A stretch of DNA of 64,000 nucleotides from NCBI RefSeq assembly GCF_900102815.1, contig NZ_FNGF01000004.1, positions 310,001 to 374,000 on the forward strand, in the 5' to 3' direction. The notes under the pieces are model-generated. The model was not told where the DNA came from and searched no databases. It saw only the letters and a program-made list of their open reading frames with translations. Shown one piece after another: positions 39,110 to 48,051 of this stretch. How positions within the stretch are numbered: position 1 is the first letter of the stretch; each line of letters begins with the position of its first letter. The stretch is from Glycomyces sambucus. GTDB lineage: Bacteria > Actinomycetota > Actinomycetes > Mycobacteriales > Micromonosporaceae. The position numbers and the translations under genes are program-made.

Positions 39110-40828
39110 TCAGTGGGACTCGCGGTGGACCTCCGCGCCGCTCGATCCCTGGAGGAAGTCGAGGTCGGCGCCGGTGTCGGCCTGGGTGACGTGGTCGATG
39201 TACAGGCGCTCCCAGCCGCGGGCGGGTTTCGCGTAACCGTCCACAGTGGCCTCGTTCGGGACGCGCGCGGCGAGTTCGTCGGCGGGCACGTCGAGGTCGA
39301 GCAGGCGGTTGGGGACGTCGAGGACCACGTGGTCGCCGGTGCGCACCAGCGCGAGCGGCCCGCCCGCGGCGGCCTCGGGGGTGACGTGGAGGACGACGGT
39401 GCCGTAGGCGGTGCCGCTCATGCGGCCGTCGCAGATGCGGACCATGTCCCGGACTCCCTGCTCCAGCAGCTTCTTCGGCAGCGGCAGATTCGCGACCTCG
39501 GGCATGCCCGGGTAGCCCTTGGGGCCGCAGCCGCGCAGGATGAGGACGGTGTCGGCGTCCACGTCGAGGTCCGGGTCGTCGACGCGGTCGCGGAAGTCCT
39601 CGATCGAGTCGAACACGAGCGCCCGCCCGCGGTGCTGGAGCAGGTGCGGGGAGGCGGCCGCGGGCTTGATGATCGCGCCGCCGGGGGCGAGGCCGCCGCG
39701 CAGCACGGTGATGCCGGCGGCCTCCTGGAGCGGCCGCGAGCGCGGGGAGATGACGTCCTCGTCCCAGATCCGCGCGTCGTCCAGGTAGGACACCAGCGGT
39801 TCGCCGGTGATGGTGAGCGCGTTGGGGTCGAGGAGGTCGCGGACCTCGCGCAGGACGGCCGCGAAGCCGCCGGCGCGGTGGAGGTCGTCCATGAGGTACT
39901 TCCCGGCGGGCCGGAGGTTGACCAGGAGGGGCACGTCGGCGCCGATCCGGTCGAAGTCGTCGACGGTGAGGTCGATGCCGAGGCGCCCGGCGATGGCGAG
40001 GAGGTGGACCACCGCGTTGGTGGAGCCGCCGATGGCCGCGAGCGCGACGATCGCGTTGTGGAAGCTCGCCTCGGTCAGGAAAGTGGAGGGGCGGCGGTCG
40101 GCGGCGATGAGGTCGACGGCGAGCCTGCCGGTCTCGTGGGCGGCTTCGAGGAGCCGCGCGTCGGGGGCGGGGGTGCCGGCGAGGCCGGGCGGGACCATGC
40201 CGAGGGCTTCGGCCACGAGCGCCATTGTGGACGCCGTGCCCATGGTGTTGCAGTGGCCCTTGGACCTGATGGTCGCCGACTCGGACTTGAGGAAGTCGGT
40301 TTCGCTGAGGGTGCCGGCCCTGACCTCTTCGGAGAGTCGCCACACGTCGGTGCCGCAGCCGAGGGCCTCGCCGCGGAAGGTGCCGGTGAGCATCGGGCCG
40401 CCGGGGACGACGACGGCAGGGAGGTCGACCGAGGCGGCGGCCATGAGCAGGGCGGGGATGGTCTTGTCGCAGCCGCCGAGGAGGACGACGCCGTCGACGG
40501 GGTTGGCGCGCAGCATCTCCTCGGCGGCCATCGCGGTCATGTTGCGCCACAGCATGGCCGTGGGTTTGACCAGGGTCTCGCCGGGGGCGACCACGGGGAG
40601 GTTGAGGGGGATGCCGCCGGCCTCGTACACGCCGTGCTTGACGGACTGGGCGACCTCGTCGAGGTGGGCGTTGCACGGGACGAGTTCGGAGGCGGTGTTG
40701 GCGATGGCGATCTGGGGGCGGCCGTGGAAGGCGCTTTGGGGCAGGCCGCGCCGCATCCAGGCGCGGTGGATGTAGGCGTTGCGGTCGGTTCCCTCGTACC
40801 ATTCGGCGCTGCGGAGCCGTGAGTCCAT
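39110..40828 (-). CDS. IlvD/Edd-family sugar-acid dehydratase (arabonate/xylonate type)
   Basis: 572 residues from the ATG at 40828 (GGAGG upstream). Fe-S-dependent dehydratase: putative cluster ligands Cys52 (PCNAH), Cys120 (GGCDKT) and Cys193 (KGHCNTMGTAST), with GCGPKGYPGMPEV and DGRMSGTAYGTVVLHV near the end. EWYEGTDRNAYIHRAWMRRG at the start marks the L-arabonate/D-xylonate/galactonate branch rather than valine-pathway IlvD. Predicted to convert a sugar acid to its 2-keto-3-deoxy form. Divergent from an SDR, and near a glycolate-oxidase-like gene, which suits a non-phosphorylative pentose pathway. Confidence 0.88.
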   Translation of the reverse strand: MDSRLRSAEWYEGTDRNAYIHRAWMRRGLPQSAFHGRPQIAIANTASELVPCNAHLDEVAQSVKHGVYEAGGIPLNLPVVAPGETLVKPTAMLWRNMTAMAAEEMLRANPVDGVVLLGGCDKTIPALLMAAASVDLPAVVVPGGPMLTGTFRGEALGCGTDVWRLSEEVRAGTLSETDFLKSESATIRSKGHCNTMGTASTMALVAEALGMVPPGLAGTPAPDARLLEAAHETGRLAVDLIAADRRPSTFLTEASFHNAIVALAAIGGSTNAVVHLLAIAGRLGIDLTVDDFDRIGADVPLLVNLRPAGKYLMDDLHRAGGFAAVLREVRDLLDPNALTITGEPLVSYLDDARIWDEDVISPRSRPLQEAAGITVLRGGLAPGGAIIKPAAASPHLLQHRGRALVFDSIEDFRDRVDDPDLDVDADTVLILRGCGPKGYPGMPEVANLPLPKKLLEQGVRDMVRICDGRMSGTAYGTVVLHVTPEAAAGGPLALVRTGDHVVLDVPNRLLDLDVPADELAARVPNEATVDGYAKPARGWERLYIDHVTQADTGADLDFLQGSSGAEVHRESH

Positions 40829-40977
40829 GCTGTGCCGACCTCCGGAAGGTGGATCGATGGGGCGATGGCGGCTAGTATATCGGTAAACATGGGTGCAACG
40901 CGAGTGTCGATCTCGTATTCGACGGGCCCGGTCCCGGATTCGCACTGTTTGCCTGTGGCCGAACCGAGGAGGAGAGC

Positions 40978-41667
40978 ATGGGCGCATCCGCTCCCAAGGT
41001 CGCGGTCGTCACCGGGGGTGCGAGCGGGCTCGGCGCCGCCAGCGCGGCCCGGCTGCGCGAGGACGGGCTGCGGGTCGTCACGCTCGACCTCGACGACCGG
41101 GCCGACATCCGGCTCGACGTCACCGACGACACGGCGCTCGCGGAGGCGGCGGCGCGGGTGGGGCCGGTCGACGTCCTCGTGAACTCCGCCGGGGTCATCG
41201 GCGGCAACGCGCCGCTGCTCGAATCGACTGCGGCCGACTGGCGCCGGGTCCTGGACGTGAACGTGCTGGGCGTGGTCGGGGCCATGCGGGCGTTCGTCCC
41301 CGGGATGGTCGAGCGCGGCTGGGGGCGCGTGGTCAACCTCGCGAGCATCGCGGGCAAGGACGGGAATCCGGGCCTGGCGCCGTACTCCGCGTCGAAGGCC
41401 GCGGTGATCGCGCTGACGAAGTCCGCGGGCAAGGAGCTCGCGCTGACCGGGGTGCTGGTCAACGCCATCGCGCCCGCGGTGATCGCGACGCCGATGAACG
41501 ACGCGACGGCCCCTGAGGTGCTGGCGCACATCACGGGCCTGATCCCGATGAAGCGGGTGGGGCGGCCCGAGGAGGTCGCCGAGCTGGTCGCGTGGCTCGC
41601 CTCCGAGCGGGTGAGCTTCTCGACCGGCGCGGTCTACGACATCAGCGGCGGCCGCGCGACCTACTGA
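40978..41667 (+). CDS. Short-chain dehydrogenase (FabG-like)
   Basis: 229 residues, all classical SDR motifs present: VTGGASGLGAASAARLREDG, NSAGVIG, catalytic Ser in NLASIAG, YSASK (Tyr and Lys) and NAIAPAVIATPMN. Ends with STGAVYDISGGRATY. GAGGAG lies before the ATG. Divergent from the sugar-acid dehydratase, so it may oxidise the parent sugar or a pathway intermediate. Its stop overlaps the end of the convergent flavoprotein gene by 7 bases, leaving no room for a terminator. Confidence 0.88.
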   Translation: MGASAPKVAVVTGGASGLGAASAARLREDGLRVVTLDLDDRADIRLDVTDDTALAEAAARVGPVDVLVNSAGVIGGNAPLLESTAADWRRVLDVNVLGVVGAMRAFVPGMVERGWGRVVNLASIAGKDGNPGLAPYSASKAAVIALTKSAGKELALTGVLVNAIAPAVIATPMNDATAPEVLAHITGLIPMKRVGRPEEVAELVAWLASERVSFSTGAVYDISGGRATY

Positions 41668-43094
41668 GCGCCTGGCACGGCTGGTTCGCCTGGTGCGTCC
41701 GGTACTTCGGCCGCGAAGATCACGCCGGGGTTGAGGATGCCGCCGGGGTCGAGCGCGCGCTTGACCTCGCGCGAGATCCCGAGCAGGTCGTCGCCGATCT
41801 GGCCGGCGAGCCAGGGGCGCTTGAGGCGGCCGACGCCGTGCTCCCCGGTGATGGTGCCGCCCAGGCGGATCGCGAGGTCCATGACCTCGCCGTACGCGAG
41901 GCGGGCGCGCTCGGTGAGGTCGGGGTCGGCGGGGTCGTGGACGATGAGCGGATGGGTGTTGCCGTCCCCGGCGTGCGCGATGAACGCGATCGCGACCCCG
42001 CGCTCGGCCGCGATGGCCTCGACGCCCTTGACGAGGTCGGCGAGCAGGGGCAGGGGCACGCCGACGTCCTCCATGAGGAGCGGGCCGAGGCGTTCGACGG
42101 CGGGGATGGCCATGCGGCGGGCCTGCGCGAACCGCTCCCCCGCGGCCGGATCGGCTTCGAACGCCTCCGTCGCGCCGTGGTCGGCGAAGGCGCGCAGCAT
42201 GACCGCGATCTCGGCGCCGCCGGGGTGCTGGTCGTCGGAGCGGGCGACGACGAGCGCGGCCGCGTCGCGGCGCAGACCCATGTGCAGGACGTCCTCGACC
42301 GCGTTGACCGAGATGCGGTCCATGTACTCGAGCATCGAGGGCCGGATGCGCGAGGCGATCGCGAAGACCGCGGCGGCGGCCCGCTCGGTGCCGTCGAACC
42401 AGGCGACCACGGTCCGCGCGGGCGGCGGGGCGGGCAGGAGGCGGAGGGTGAGCTCGGTGATGACGCCGAGGGTGCCTTCACTGCCGACGAAGAGCTTCAG
42501 CATCGACAGGCCCGCGACGTCTTTGAGCCTCGGTCCACCGAGGACGACCGCGCGACCGTCGGCGAGGACCACTTCGGCGCCGAGGACGTAGTCGGCCGTG
42601 ACGCCGTACTTGACGCAGCACAGGCCGCCCGCGTTGGTCGCCGCGTTCCCGCCGATCGAGCAGATCTCGAACGACGCCGGATCGGGCGGGTACCACAGGC
42701 CCGCCGCCGCGGCGGCGGCCTTGACCTCGGCGTTGAGCAGGCCGGGTTGGACGACCGCCATGCGCGTGTCGACGTCGATCCGGACGGCGCGCATCCGCTC
42801 GGTGCCGAGCACGATCCCGCCCTCGATCGCGGTGGCGCCCCCGGAGAGCCCGGTCCCGGCCCCGCGCGGGGTCACCGGCACGCCGTGTTCGGAGGCCCAC
42901 CGCATGACGGCCTGCACCTGCGCGGTGGTCTCGGGCAGCACCACCGCGAGCGGCACGCCGGCACCGGGGTCGAGCGCCCGGTCCCGCCGGTACGGCTCCA
43001 CGGCCGCCGGCTCGGTCAGCACCACGATGTCCCCGAGCGCCGCACGGAGCGCATCGCGACGACCGCTCATGCCTTGTTCCGCACCGGATCCCAT
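41661..43094 (-). CDS. FAD-linked oxidase, glycolate oxidase subunit GlcD/D-lactate dehydrogenase type
   Basis: 477 residues (an internal ATG at 43070 is an alternative start). PCMH-type FAD domain: PVTPRGAGTGLSGGATAIEG binds FAD, then ICSIGGNAATNAGGLCCVKY and VLGAEVVLADG. The C-terminal FAD-oxidase domain has HAGDGNTHPLIVHD and the terminal TGEHGVGRLKRPWL. This set is that of GlcD and D-2-hydroxy acid dehydrogenases; it oxidises a 2-hydroxy acid and passes electrons onward. No GlcE/GlcF genes are adjacent. Possibly handles glycolate from pentose breakdown (inference). Confidence 0.87.
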   Translation of the reverse strand: MGSGAEQGMSGRRDALRAALGDIVVLTEPAAVEPYRRDRALDPGAGVPLAVVLPETTAQVQAVMRWASEHGVPVTPRGAGTGLSGGATAIEGGIVLGTERMRAVRIDVDTRMAVVQPGLLNAEVKAAAAAAGLWYPPDPASFEICSIGGNAATNAGGLCCVKYGVTADYVLGAEVVLADGRAVVLGGPRLKDVAGLSMLKLFVGSEGTLGVITELTLRLLPAPPPARTVVAWFDGTERAAAAVFAIASRIRPSMLEYMDRISVNAVEDVLHMGLRRDAAALVVARSDDQHPGGAEIAVMLRAFADHGATEAFEADPAAGERFAQARRMAIPAVERLGPLLMEDVGVPLPLLADLVKGVEAIAAERGVAIAFIAHAGDGNTHPLIVHDPADPDLTERARLAYGEVMDLAIRLGGTITGEHGVGRLKRPWLAGQIGDDLLGISREVKRALDPGGILNPGVIFAAEVPDAPGEPAVPGAQ

Positions 43095-43229
43095 CCTCAG
43101 ATGCTACTACCGCGGACCTCCGGAAACACCGGATTCACATCAGCGAACTCAGATACGTCTATGCGGAAGCGGCGAAGGGGATCGGCACGCTCCGCACCGC
43201 CGCCGCGAACGACGCGGGCCGCTTCGGCG

Positions 43230-43535
43230 TCATCCCGGATCCCTGATCGCGCGGACGCCCAAGCCGATGCCCACCACGAGCAGCACGCCGCCGCAGAAGC
43301 TCAGGAAGCCGCTCATCGCCTCGGTCCTGGTCTCCAGGTCCGCGACGCTGCTGCACCGGTTCTGCTCCAGCAGTTCACCGTCGAGGTCGTAGTAGGAGCA
43401 GATGTCGTCGGCTTCGACCACCTCGCCGTCGAACACCCACGACGTGCGCTCCACCTGGATGAACCCGCCGATCAGGGCGGCCAGCCCGATCACCACCGCC
43501 ACGACGGGACCGACCAGTGAAGGGCGCTGCGGCAT
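43230..43535 (-). CDS. Small two-TM membrane protein (101 aa), unknown
   Basis: No family recognised; resembles the DUF3592 type in layout. Two hydrophobic segments (VGPVVAVVIGLAALIGGFIQ about 8-27 and SGFLSFCGGVLLVVGIGLGV about 74-93) flank a ~45-residue extracytoplasmic loop with two Cys (ICSYYDLDGELLEQNRCSSV). AAGGA lies ahead of the ATG. Stands alone between the flavoprotein and the CBS gene. Confidence 0.7.
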   Translation of the reverse strand: MPQRPSLVGPVVAVVIGLAALIGGFIQVERTSWVFDGEVVEADDICSYYDLDGELLEQNRCSSVADLETRTEAMSGFLSFCGGVLLVVGIGLGVRAIRDPG

Positions 43536-43693
43536 GACTGGGTTCCTTCACTCTGGGGCACAGTGGATCTCGGGACTGCCCTTGAGGCTAGCGATACGGG
43601 CGCGGCGGGTCAACCACCCGCTCCCGGCTCGGCCTGCGGCGGTCGCCGCATGGCTCCGCACCGCCGTCCCGGAGGACGCGCTGGCGCACCGGA

Positions 43694-44128
43694 TCAGCCC
43701 ACTCCGGAGATGTAGCCCTCCAGCTGCTCCTTCTCGAACTCCAGGCGGCTGATGCGGGCCTTGACGACGTCGCCGATGCTCACGATCCCCACGAGCGCCC
43801 CGCTGCCGGAGAGCACGGGGACATGGCGGATGCGCCGCTCGGTCATGAGGAGCATCAGGTCCTCGATCGAGTCGCCGGGGGCGCGGGTGTGCACGTCGCC
43901 GGTCATGATCTGCGAGACGGGCGCGTCGAGCAGCGCCGGGTCCTCGTGGAGCCCCCGCGCGACGTCGCGCTCGGAGACGATGCCCGCGACGGTGGACCCG
44001 TCCGCGCTCACGACGACCGCACCGATGTTGTGGCGGGCGAGTTCGGCCACCAGCACCCGCACCGGGTCCTCCGGCCGGATGGTCGTGACGGTGGATCCTT
44101 TTGCTCGCAAGATGTCACTGATTCGCAT
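43694..44128 (-). CDS. CBS-domain-pair protein
   Basis: 144 residues. Two CBS motifs: residues about 8-62 (VRVLVAELARHNIGAVVVSA, VAGIVSERDVARGLHE) and about 73-132 (IMTGDVHTRAPGDSIEDLML, RHVPVLSGSGALVGIVSIGD). These form a Bateman module that binds adenine nucleotides or similar ligands. No catalytic domain is attached, so it is probably a stand-alone energy or redox sensor. GGAGG lies 6 bases ahead of the ATG. Monocistronic. Confidence 0.9.
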   Translation of the reverse strand: MRISDILRAKGSTVTTIRPEDPVRVLVAELARHNIGAVVVSADGSTVAGIVSERDVARGLHEDPALLDAPVSQIMTGDVHTRAPGDSIEDLMLLMTERRIRHVPVLSGSGALVGIVSIGDVVKARISRLEFEKEQLEGYISGVG

Positions 44129-44233
44129 GGACGACCTCCGGCAGGCGCGACGGGTAGCCCTCCAGATTAGTCGACCCAGGGCAGGAGGAACACCGTCAAA
44201 GCGACATCGGTCCCCGGCGCCGCGGGGATGCCT

Positions 44234-45538
44234 CTAGCTGCGCGAGTCGCCCGCGCGGACCACTCGGGCGACCTCGCCCGCGTACGCGGGCGGCGCCACC
44301 GGACGCCGCGAGGCGGGTGCGGCCCGCCTGGACGTGCTCCTGGGGATCACCACCGAGGGGATCAGGGCCGCGGCGACCGCTCCGGCCATGGCGAGCATGA
44401 CGTAGCCGCCGAAGGCCATCAGCGGACCGCACGCGAGCCCGGCGAGTGCCGCGGCCGTGCCCATGCCGACCTCTCCCATGCCCTCGCGCTTGACGCGCAC
44501 CTGCCGCGGCAGCGACGCCGTCAGCATCGCGCTGCCGGAGACCAGCCCGAGGTTCCAGCCGACGCCCAGGACCACCATGGCGATCCCGAGCATCCAGTGC
44601 GAGGTGGTGCCGGTCGCGGGGATGACGCACGCGCCGCTCATGACGACGCCGGCCAGCGCTGCTGTGCGGGCCGCGCCCAGGCGCTGGACCAGGTGCGCGC
44701 TGAGCACCGAGGGGGCGAACATGGCGGCGACGTGGGCGCTGACGACCAGTCCGACCGTCTCCAGCCCGCCGCCGTGGTGGCCCAGGTGCACCGGCGCCAT
44801 CGTCGAGACGCCGACCATGACCAGGTTGGACAGGGCCAGGACGGCGAGTCCCGTTGCGGCCGAGGCGAACCGGTCGTTCGCGGGCGCCGACGCCGGTGCG
44901 GGTGCCGAGGGCGGGGCGTCGTGCAGCCGTCCGGTGCGCAGCATGGCGATGGTGACCGCGAACGCCAGCGCCCCGAAGACGAACGGGCCGGCCAGTCCGG
45001 GCAGGCCGAGCCCTTCGGCGGCCAGGCTCGCGGGGGCGAGCAGGTTCGGTCCGGCCACCGCCCCGATGGTGGTCGCGGCCAGGATCGAGGCCATCGCCTT
45101 GGGGCGGAGGGATTCGGGCACCTGCTCGGCGGCGGCGTACCGGCCGAGCATGACCGTCCCGGTCCCGGCGCCGAGGAGTGCGCAGCCGATGAGGACGATC
45201 GCCAGTGAGGACGTCAGGGCCGCCGCGGCGATGGCGAGCGAGCCCGCCGCCGCGACCGCCGCCCCGGCGGAGAGGGTCCGCCGGCGTCCGAAGCGGATCG
45301 ACAGGCGGGAGGCGAACGCCGCCGCGGCGGCCGAGCCCGCCACGAGCACGGTCTGCGGCAGGCCCGCGGCCGTCTCGGAGCCGGTCACGTCGACGACGAG
45401 CAGGACGCCGGCGGTGCCGGTCAGGGACTGGGCGAAGCCGCCGGCGACGCAGGCGGCGCGCAGGGCCCGGATCGCGGGGCTGCGGAGCATGGCGCGGCCT
45501 GACGCATCGGGAAGGGCCGCAGTACGGTTGGTGTGCAT
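44234..45538 (-). CDS. MFS transporter, probable drug or metabolite exporter
   Basis: 434 residues with about twelve membrane segments. The conserved A-loop is at SRLSIRFGRRRTLSAGAAVA near residues 79-98. The sequence is Ala-rich and resembles the MFS_1 exporters beside Lrp or MarR regulators. A basic C-terminal tail contains PRSTSRRAAPASRRP. Divergent from an Lrp/AsnC gene 90 bases away; an imperfect inverted repeat lies between them. In such pairs the regulator senses an amino acid or drug and controls export; this is inferred. Confidence 0.83.
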   Translation of the reverse strand: MHTNRTAALPDASGRAMLRSPAIRALRAACVAGGFAQSLTGTAGVLLVVDVTGSETAAGLPQTVLVAGSAAAAAFASRLSIRFGRRRTLSAGAAVAAAGSLAIAAAALTSSLAIVLIGCALLGAGTGTVMLGRYAAAEQVPESLRPKAMASILAATTIGAVAGPNLLAPASLAAEGLGLPGLAGPFVFGALAFAVTIAMLRTGRLHDAPPSAPAPASAPANDRFASAATGLAVLALSNLVMVGVSTMAPVHLGHHGGGLETVGLVVSAHVAAMFAPSVLSAHLVQRLGAARTAALAGVVMSGACVIPATGTTSHWMLGIAMVVLGVGWNLGLVSGSAMLTASLPRQVRVKREGMGEVGMGTAAALAGLACGPLMAFGGYVMLAMAGAVAAALIPSVVIPRSTSRRAAPASRRPVAPPAYAGEVARVVRAGDSRS

Positions 45539-45559
45539 CAGACGAGGCTAGAAGGGTGG

Positions 45560-45588
45560 CCGGTCGAATCGAATGGCCTTCGAACCGG
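45560..45588. promoter_or_regulatory. Imperfect inverted repeat, possible Lrp site
   Basis: CCGGTCGAA (45560-45568) and TTCGAACCGG (45579-45588) are inverted copies differing by one inserted base, in the MFS/Lrp divergent gap. Confidence 0.35.
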
Positions 45589-45627
45589 TCTGCGGCCCTG
45601 CGGCTTTGCGAACGAAAGGAGATCGCG

Positions 45628-46131
45628 GTGCACGCTTTCCGGACGCCCGAACTCGACGATGTGGACTGGCTGATCCTGGCGGAGCTCCAGTCCGATGCCC
45701 GGCTCTCGTACAAGGAGCTGAGCCGGCGCGTGCACCTGTCGGCGCCGGCGGTGGGCGAGCGGGTGCGCCGGCTCGAGGAGTCGGGGGCCATCGCGGGGTA
45801 CGCCGCGCGGGTCGACCCGGCCAAGGCGGGCCAGCCGATCCTGGCGTTCATCCAGTTGCGCTGCAAGTTCGGCAGGTGCCTGCTCAAGACCTCCGCCGCC
45901 GAGGAGTACCCCGAGGTCACCGAGGTGCACAAGCTTAGCGGCGAGCACTGCTCGATGCTGAAGGTCCGCGCCACGTCGCTGGCGCACTTCGAGGGGTTCG
46001 TCGAGAAGCTGGGCCAGCACGGGGACATGCGGACCCACATCGTGCTGTCGACGCCGTACGAGGACCCGACGGTCGCCCCGGCGCCCCCGGACCGGGACGT
46101 GAGCGATTCGGACGGCTGGTCGGGCAGGTGA
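45628..46131 (+). CDS. Lrp/AsnC-family regulator
   Basis: 167 residues from the GTG at 45628, with AAAGGAG 6 bases upstream. N-terminal HTH: ELDDVDWLILAELQSDARLS, YKELSRRVHLSAPAVGERVR, RLEESGAIAGY (residues about 8-60). The C-terminal RAM-type effector domain follows, about 68-150 (ILAFIQLRCKFGRCLLK, VTEVHKLSGEHCSMLKVRA). It binds small molecules, often amino acids. Divergent from the MFS exporter, which it probably controls. Confidence 0.9.
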   Translation: MHAFRTPELDDVDWLILAELQSDARLSYKELSRRVHLSAPAVGERVRRLEESGAIAGYAARVDPAKAGQPILAFIQLRCKFGRCLLKTSAAEEYPEVTEVHKLSGEHCSMLKVRATSLAHFEGFVEKLGQHGDMRTHIVLSTPYEDPTVAPAPPDRDVSDSDGWSGR

Positions 46132-46231
46132 CGTCGGCGGCGAGATCGGCGGCGGCGCGGCCCGACGCGCGCGGTCGGGCGTCCGCGTACTGCGGTTGAC
46201 GGCGCCGGTGCGCGTCACTATGGTCCGGGTC

Positions 46232-46873
46232 ATGGCTTCGACAACGCATCCGAGCATGGAGGCGGCCCTGGCGGCCGCGGCGGCGGAGTTCCCCGCGGCC
46301 ACCGACGAACCGGCGCTCGCGGCCCTGTTCTCCGGCTCCCGGGCACGCTACGACGCGGGCACCCACACGGTGATCCTGATCGGCCCCAGTGAACTGCTCG
46401 ACGGCACGGTCGAGGGCATCTTTGAGACGTGCCCCGGCCGCGACCTGCCCTCGTGGGCGCCGTACACCGAGAACCTCCAGGGCACGTTGTGGACCGGGTG
46501 GGAGGCGGACAACACCGAGACCGTCGCCGCCATCGAGCGCATCGCCCAGATCTTCGCCGCCGCCGAACGGGCCCGGGTCCTCGCCCGCGACAGGCCCTCC
46601 ACCACCCCGGACGCCGACGTGTACTGGGAGCTCGAACGGCGCCTGGACCGCCTCAAGGAGCAGGCGTTCGTCCTCGAAGCGGTGAAGGTCCGCCTCGTGC
46701 GCGACCGCCTCGCGGCGGCGTCCTCCGGCGCCGAGCGCGAGGCGATCGCCAAGGAGGTCCACCTCTCCTTTGCGGAGTGGCAGCAGCTCCTCGTCGCCGA
46801 CCACATCGCCCTCGGCACCCTCACCGGACCTCCGGCCCCGGACGGCGCCGCCAGTTCGTCCACTCCGGACTGA
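46232..46873 (+). CDS. Hypothetical protein (213 aa)
   Basis: No family recognised. From the ATG at 46232, the first ~110 residues are mixed alpha/beta (FSGSRARYDAGTHTVILIGP, GRDLPSWAPYTENLQGTLW). The second half is a long charged helical region likely to form a coiled coil (YWELERRLDRLKEQAFVLEA, VRLVRDRLAAASSGAEREAI). It ends in a Pro/Ser-rich tail. No membrane segment or signal peptide, so cytosolic. The coding bias resembles its neighbours. It precedes the monooxygenase-like gene by about 100 bases in the same direction. Confidence 0.65.
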   Translation: MASTTHPSMEAALAAAAAEFPAATDEPALAALFSGSRARYDAGTHTVILIGPSELLDGTVEGIFETCPGRDLPSWAPYTENLQGTLWTGWEADNTETVAAIERIAQIFAAAERARVLARDRPSTTPDADVYWELERRLDRLKEQAFVLEAVKVRLVRDRLAAASSGAEREAIAKEVHLSFAEWQQLLVADHIALGTLTGPPAPDGAASSSTPD

Positions 46874-46976
46874 CTGCTTCGGCGGCACCGGTAAGGGTCC
46901 CCGTCGGTCGACTGATGCGCTCCTACTCCCTCCGGCAATAGCATCGGCCTCTCCGAGTGAAGGAGGCGACGAACCG

Positions 46977-47276
46977 ATGATCATGCGCACCTGGACCGCC
47001 AGGGCGACCCCGGACGGGACCGCCGCGTACCGGACGTACTTCGAGGACGTGCTGCTGCCGCTGCTGCGCGCACGCCCCGGTTTCGAGGGCGGCTACCTCG
47101 TGGCGGGCACGGAGAGCCTGGAGACCCTGACGCTGTGGGCCTCGCTCGATGCGATCCGCGCCTTCGCCGGGGAGGACTGCACCGCGGCCGTGGTCGAGCC
47201 CGAGGCGCGGGCCGTGCTCATCGACTACGACCGCGTCGTCGAGCACAAGGTGGTCCTGGTCGACGCCCGAGGCTGA
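46977..47276 (+). CDS. Antibiotic biosynthesis monooxygenase-like (ABM) small protein
   Basis: 99 residues from the ATG at 46977; AAGGAGG is 10 bases upstream. A dimeric alpha/beta-barrel (ferredoxin-like) pattern: IMRTWTARATPDGTAAYRTY, LLPLLRARPGFEGGYLVAG, TLTLWASLDAIRAFAGEDCT, and a final strand YDRVVEHKVVLV. ABM-fold proteins include heme-degrading and quinone-forming oxygenases, but also non-enzymatic relatives; the residues that decide this are not clear here. Confidence 0.75.
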   Translation: MIMRTWTARATPDGTAAYRTYFEDVLLPLLRARPGFEGGYLVAGTESLETLTLWASLDAIRAFAGEDCTAAVVEPEARAVLIDYDRVVEHKVVLVDARG

Positions 47277-47301
47277 TGCCTCGGTCGGCGCCTCCCCTCG
47301 G

Positions 47302-48030
47302 TCAGCGGTCCGGCTCTGCGGCCGCGGGCGGGACGGCGCCGAGTGAGCGGGGAAGCGCGTGGGCGGCGACGGTCCGCGTCCGTGCGGCCGCCCGGAGGAG
47401 CGCGGCGCCCTCCTCGTCGCGGGGAACCGCGCCCTCGGTGGCGGTGAAATACGCTTCGAGGAAGCGCCGGACCGGTGCGGCCGCCACTCCCCCCGGCTCC
47501 CGCACCGACGGGTCGATCGCGAGGGCGATCAGCAGCATCCCGTGCTCCCGTTCGCTGTCCGGGCGCAGCGCGGGCTGGAAGTAGGGGAGGTCGAGCGCGC
47601 GGGCGCCGTGCCGGCCGTAGAACGCGTACCGGCGCCCGGGGTCGCCCCATTCGGGGCGCCGGACGGTGCTGGTGGGCCGCTCGATCTCGGCGACGACCAT
47701 CACCGGGCGGAACCTGTCGGTCCAGTCCTCGAGTGCGGCTTCGAGCAGCCGGCCGCCGATCCCCTGCGAACGGCGCGAGGCGTCCACCGCCAGGTACGCG
47801 AGCAGGACGACCCCCGCCTCCTCGTACCACTCGGCGATCGCGGTGCCCAGCGGCCGGCCGTCGGCGTCGACGGCGGCGAGGACGTGGGCCCGGCCCGACT
47901 CCATGCCCTCGCGCAGGTCCGCCAGGGTGTCGAGCTGGTCGGGCGGGAACGAGGGCGCCAGCAGTCCGGAGTAGACCGTGTCGAGGCGGCGGTCCCCGTG
48001 GCCGAGCACCACGACGTTCAAGGCGTTCAC
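47302..48030 (-). CDS. GNAT N-acetyltransferase
   Basis: 242 residues, GTG start at 48030 (an upstream ATG at 48038 hits a stop after two codons). The acetyl-CoA binding strand and loop are VVLLAYLAVDASRRSQGIGG, followed by LLEAALEDW; the R-S-Q-G-I-G-G loop is a textbook A-motif. The FYGRHGAR element lies at about 150. The ~90-residue C-terminal extension is unusual and Ala/Glu-rich. Substrate unknown. Convergent with the ABM-like gene, 25 bases away. Confidence 0.83.
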   Translation of the reverse strand: MNALNVVVLGHGDRRLDTVYSGLLAPSFPPDQLDTLADLREGMESGRAHVLAAVDADGRPLGTAIAEWYEEAGVVLLAYLAVDASRRSQGIGGRLLEAALEDWTDRFRPVMVVAEIERPTSTVRRPEWGDPGRRYAFYGRHGARALDLPYFQPALRPDSEREHGMLLIALAIDPSVREPGGVAAAPVRRFLEAYFTATEGAVPRDEEGAALLRAAARTRTVAAHALPRSLGAVPPAAAEPDR

Positions 48031-48051
48031 GACGGCATTGTCGCACCGGGT

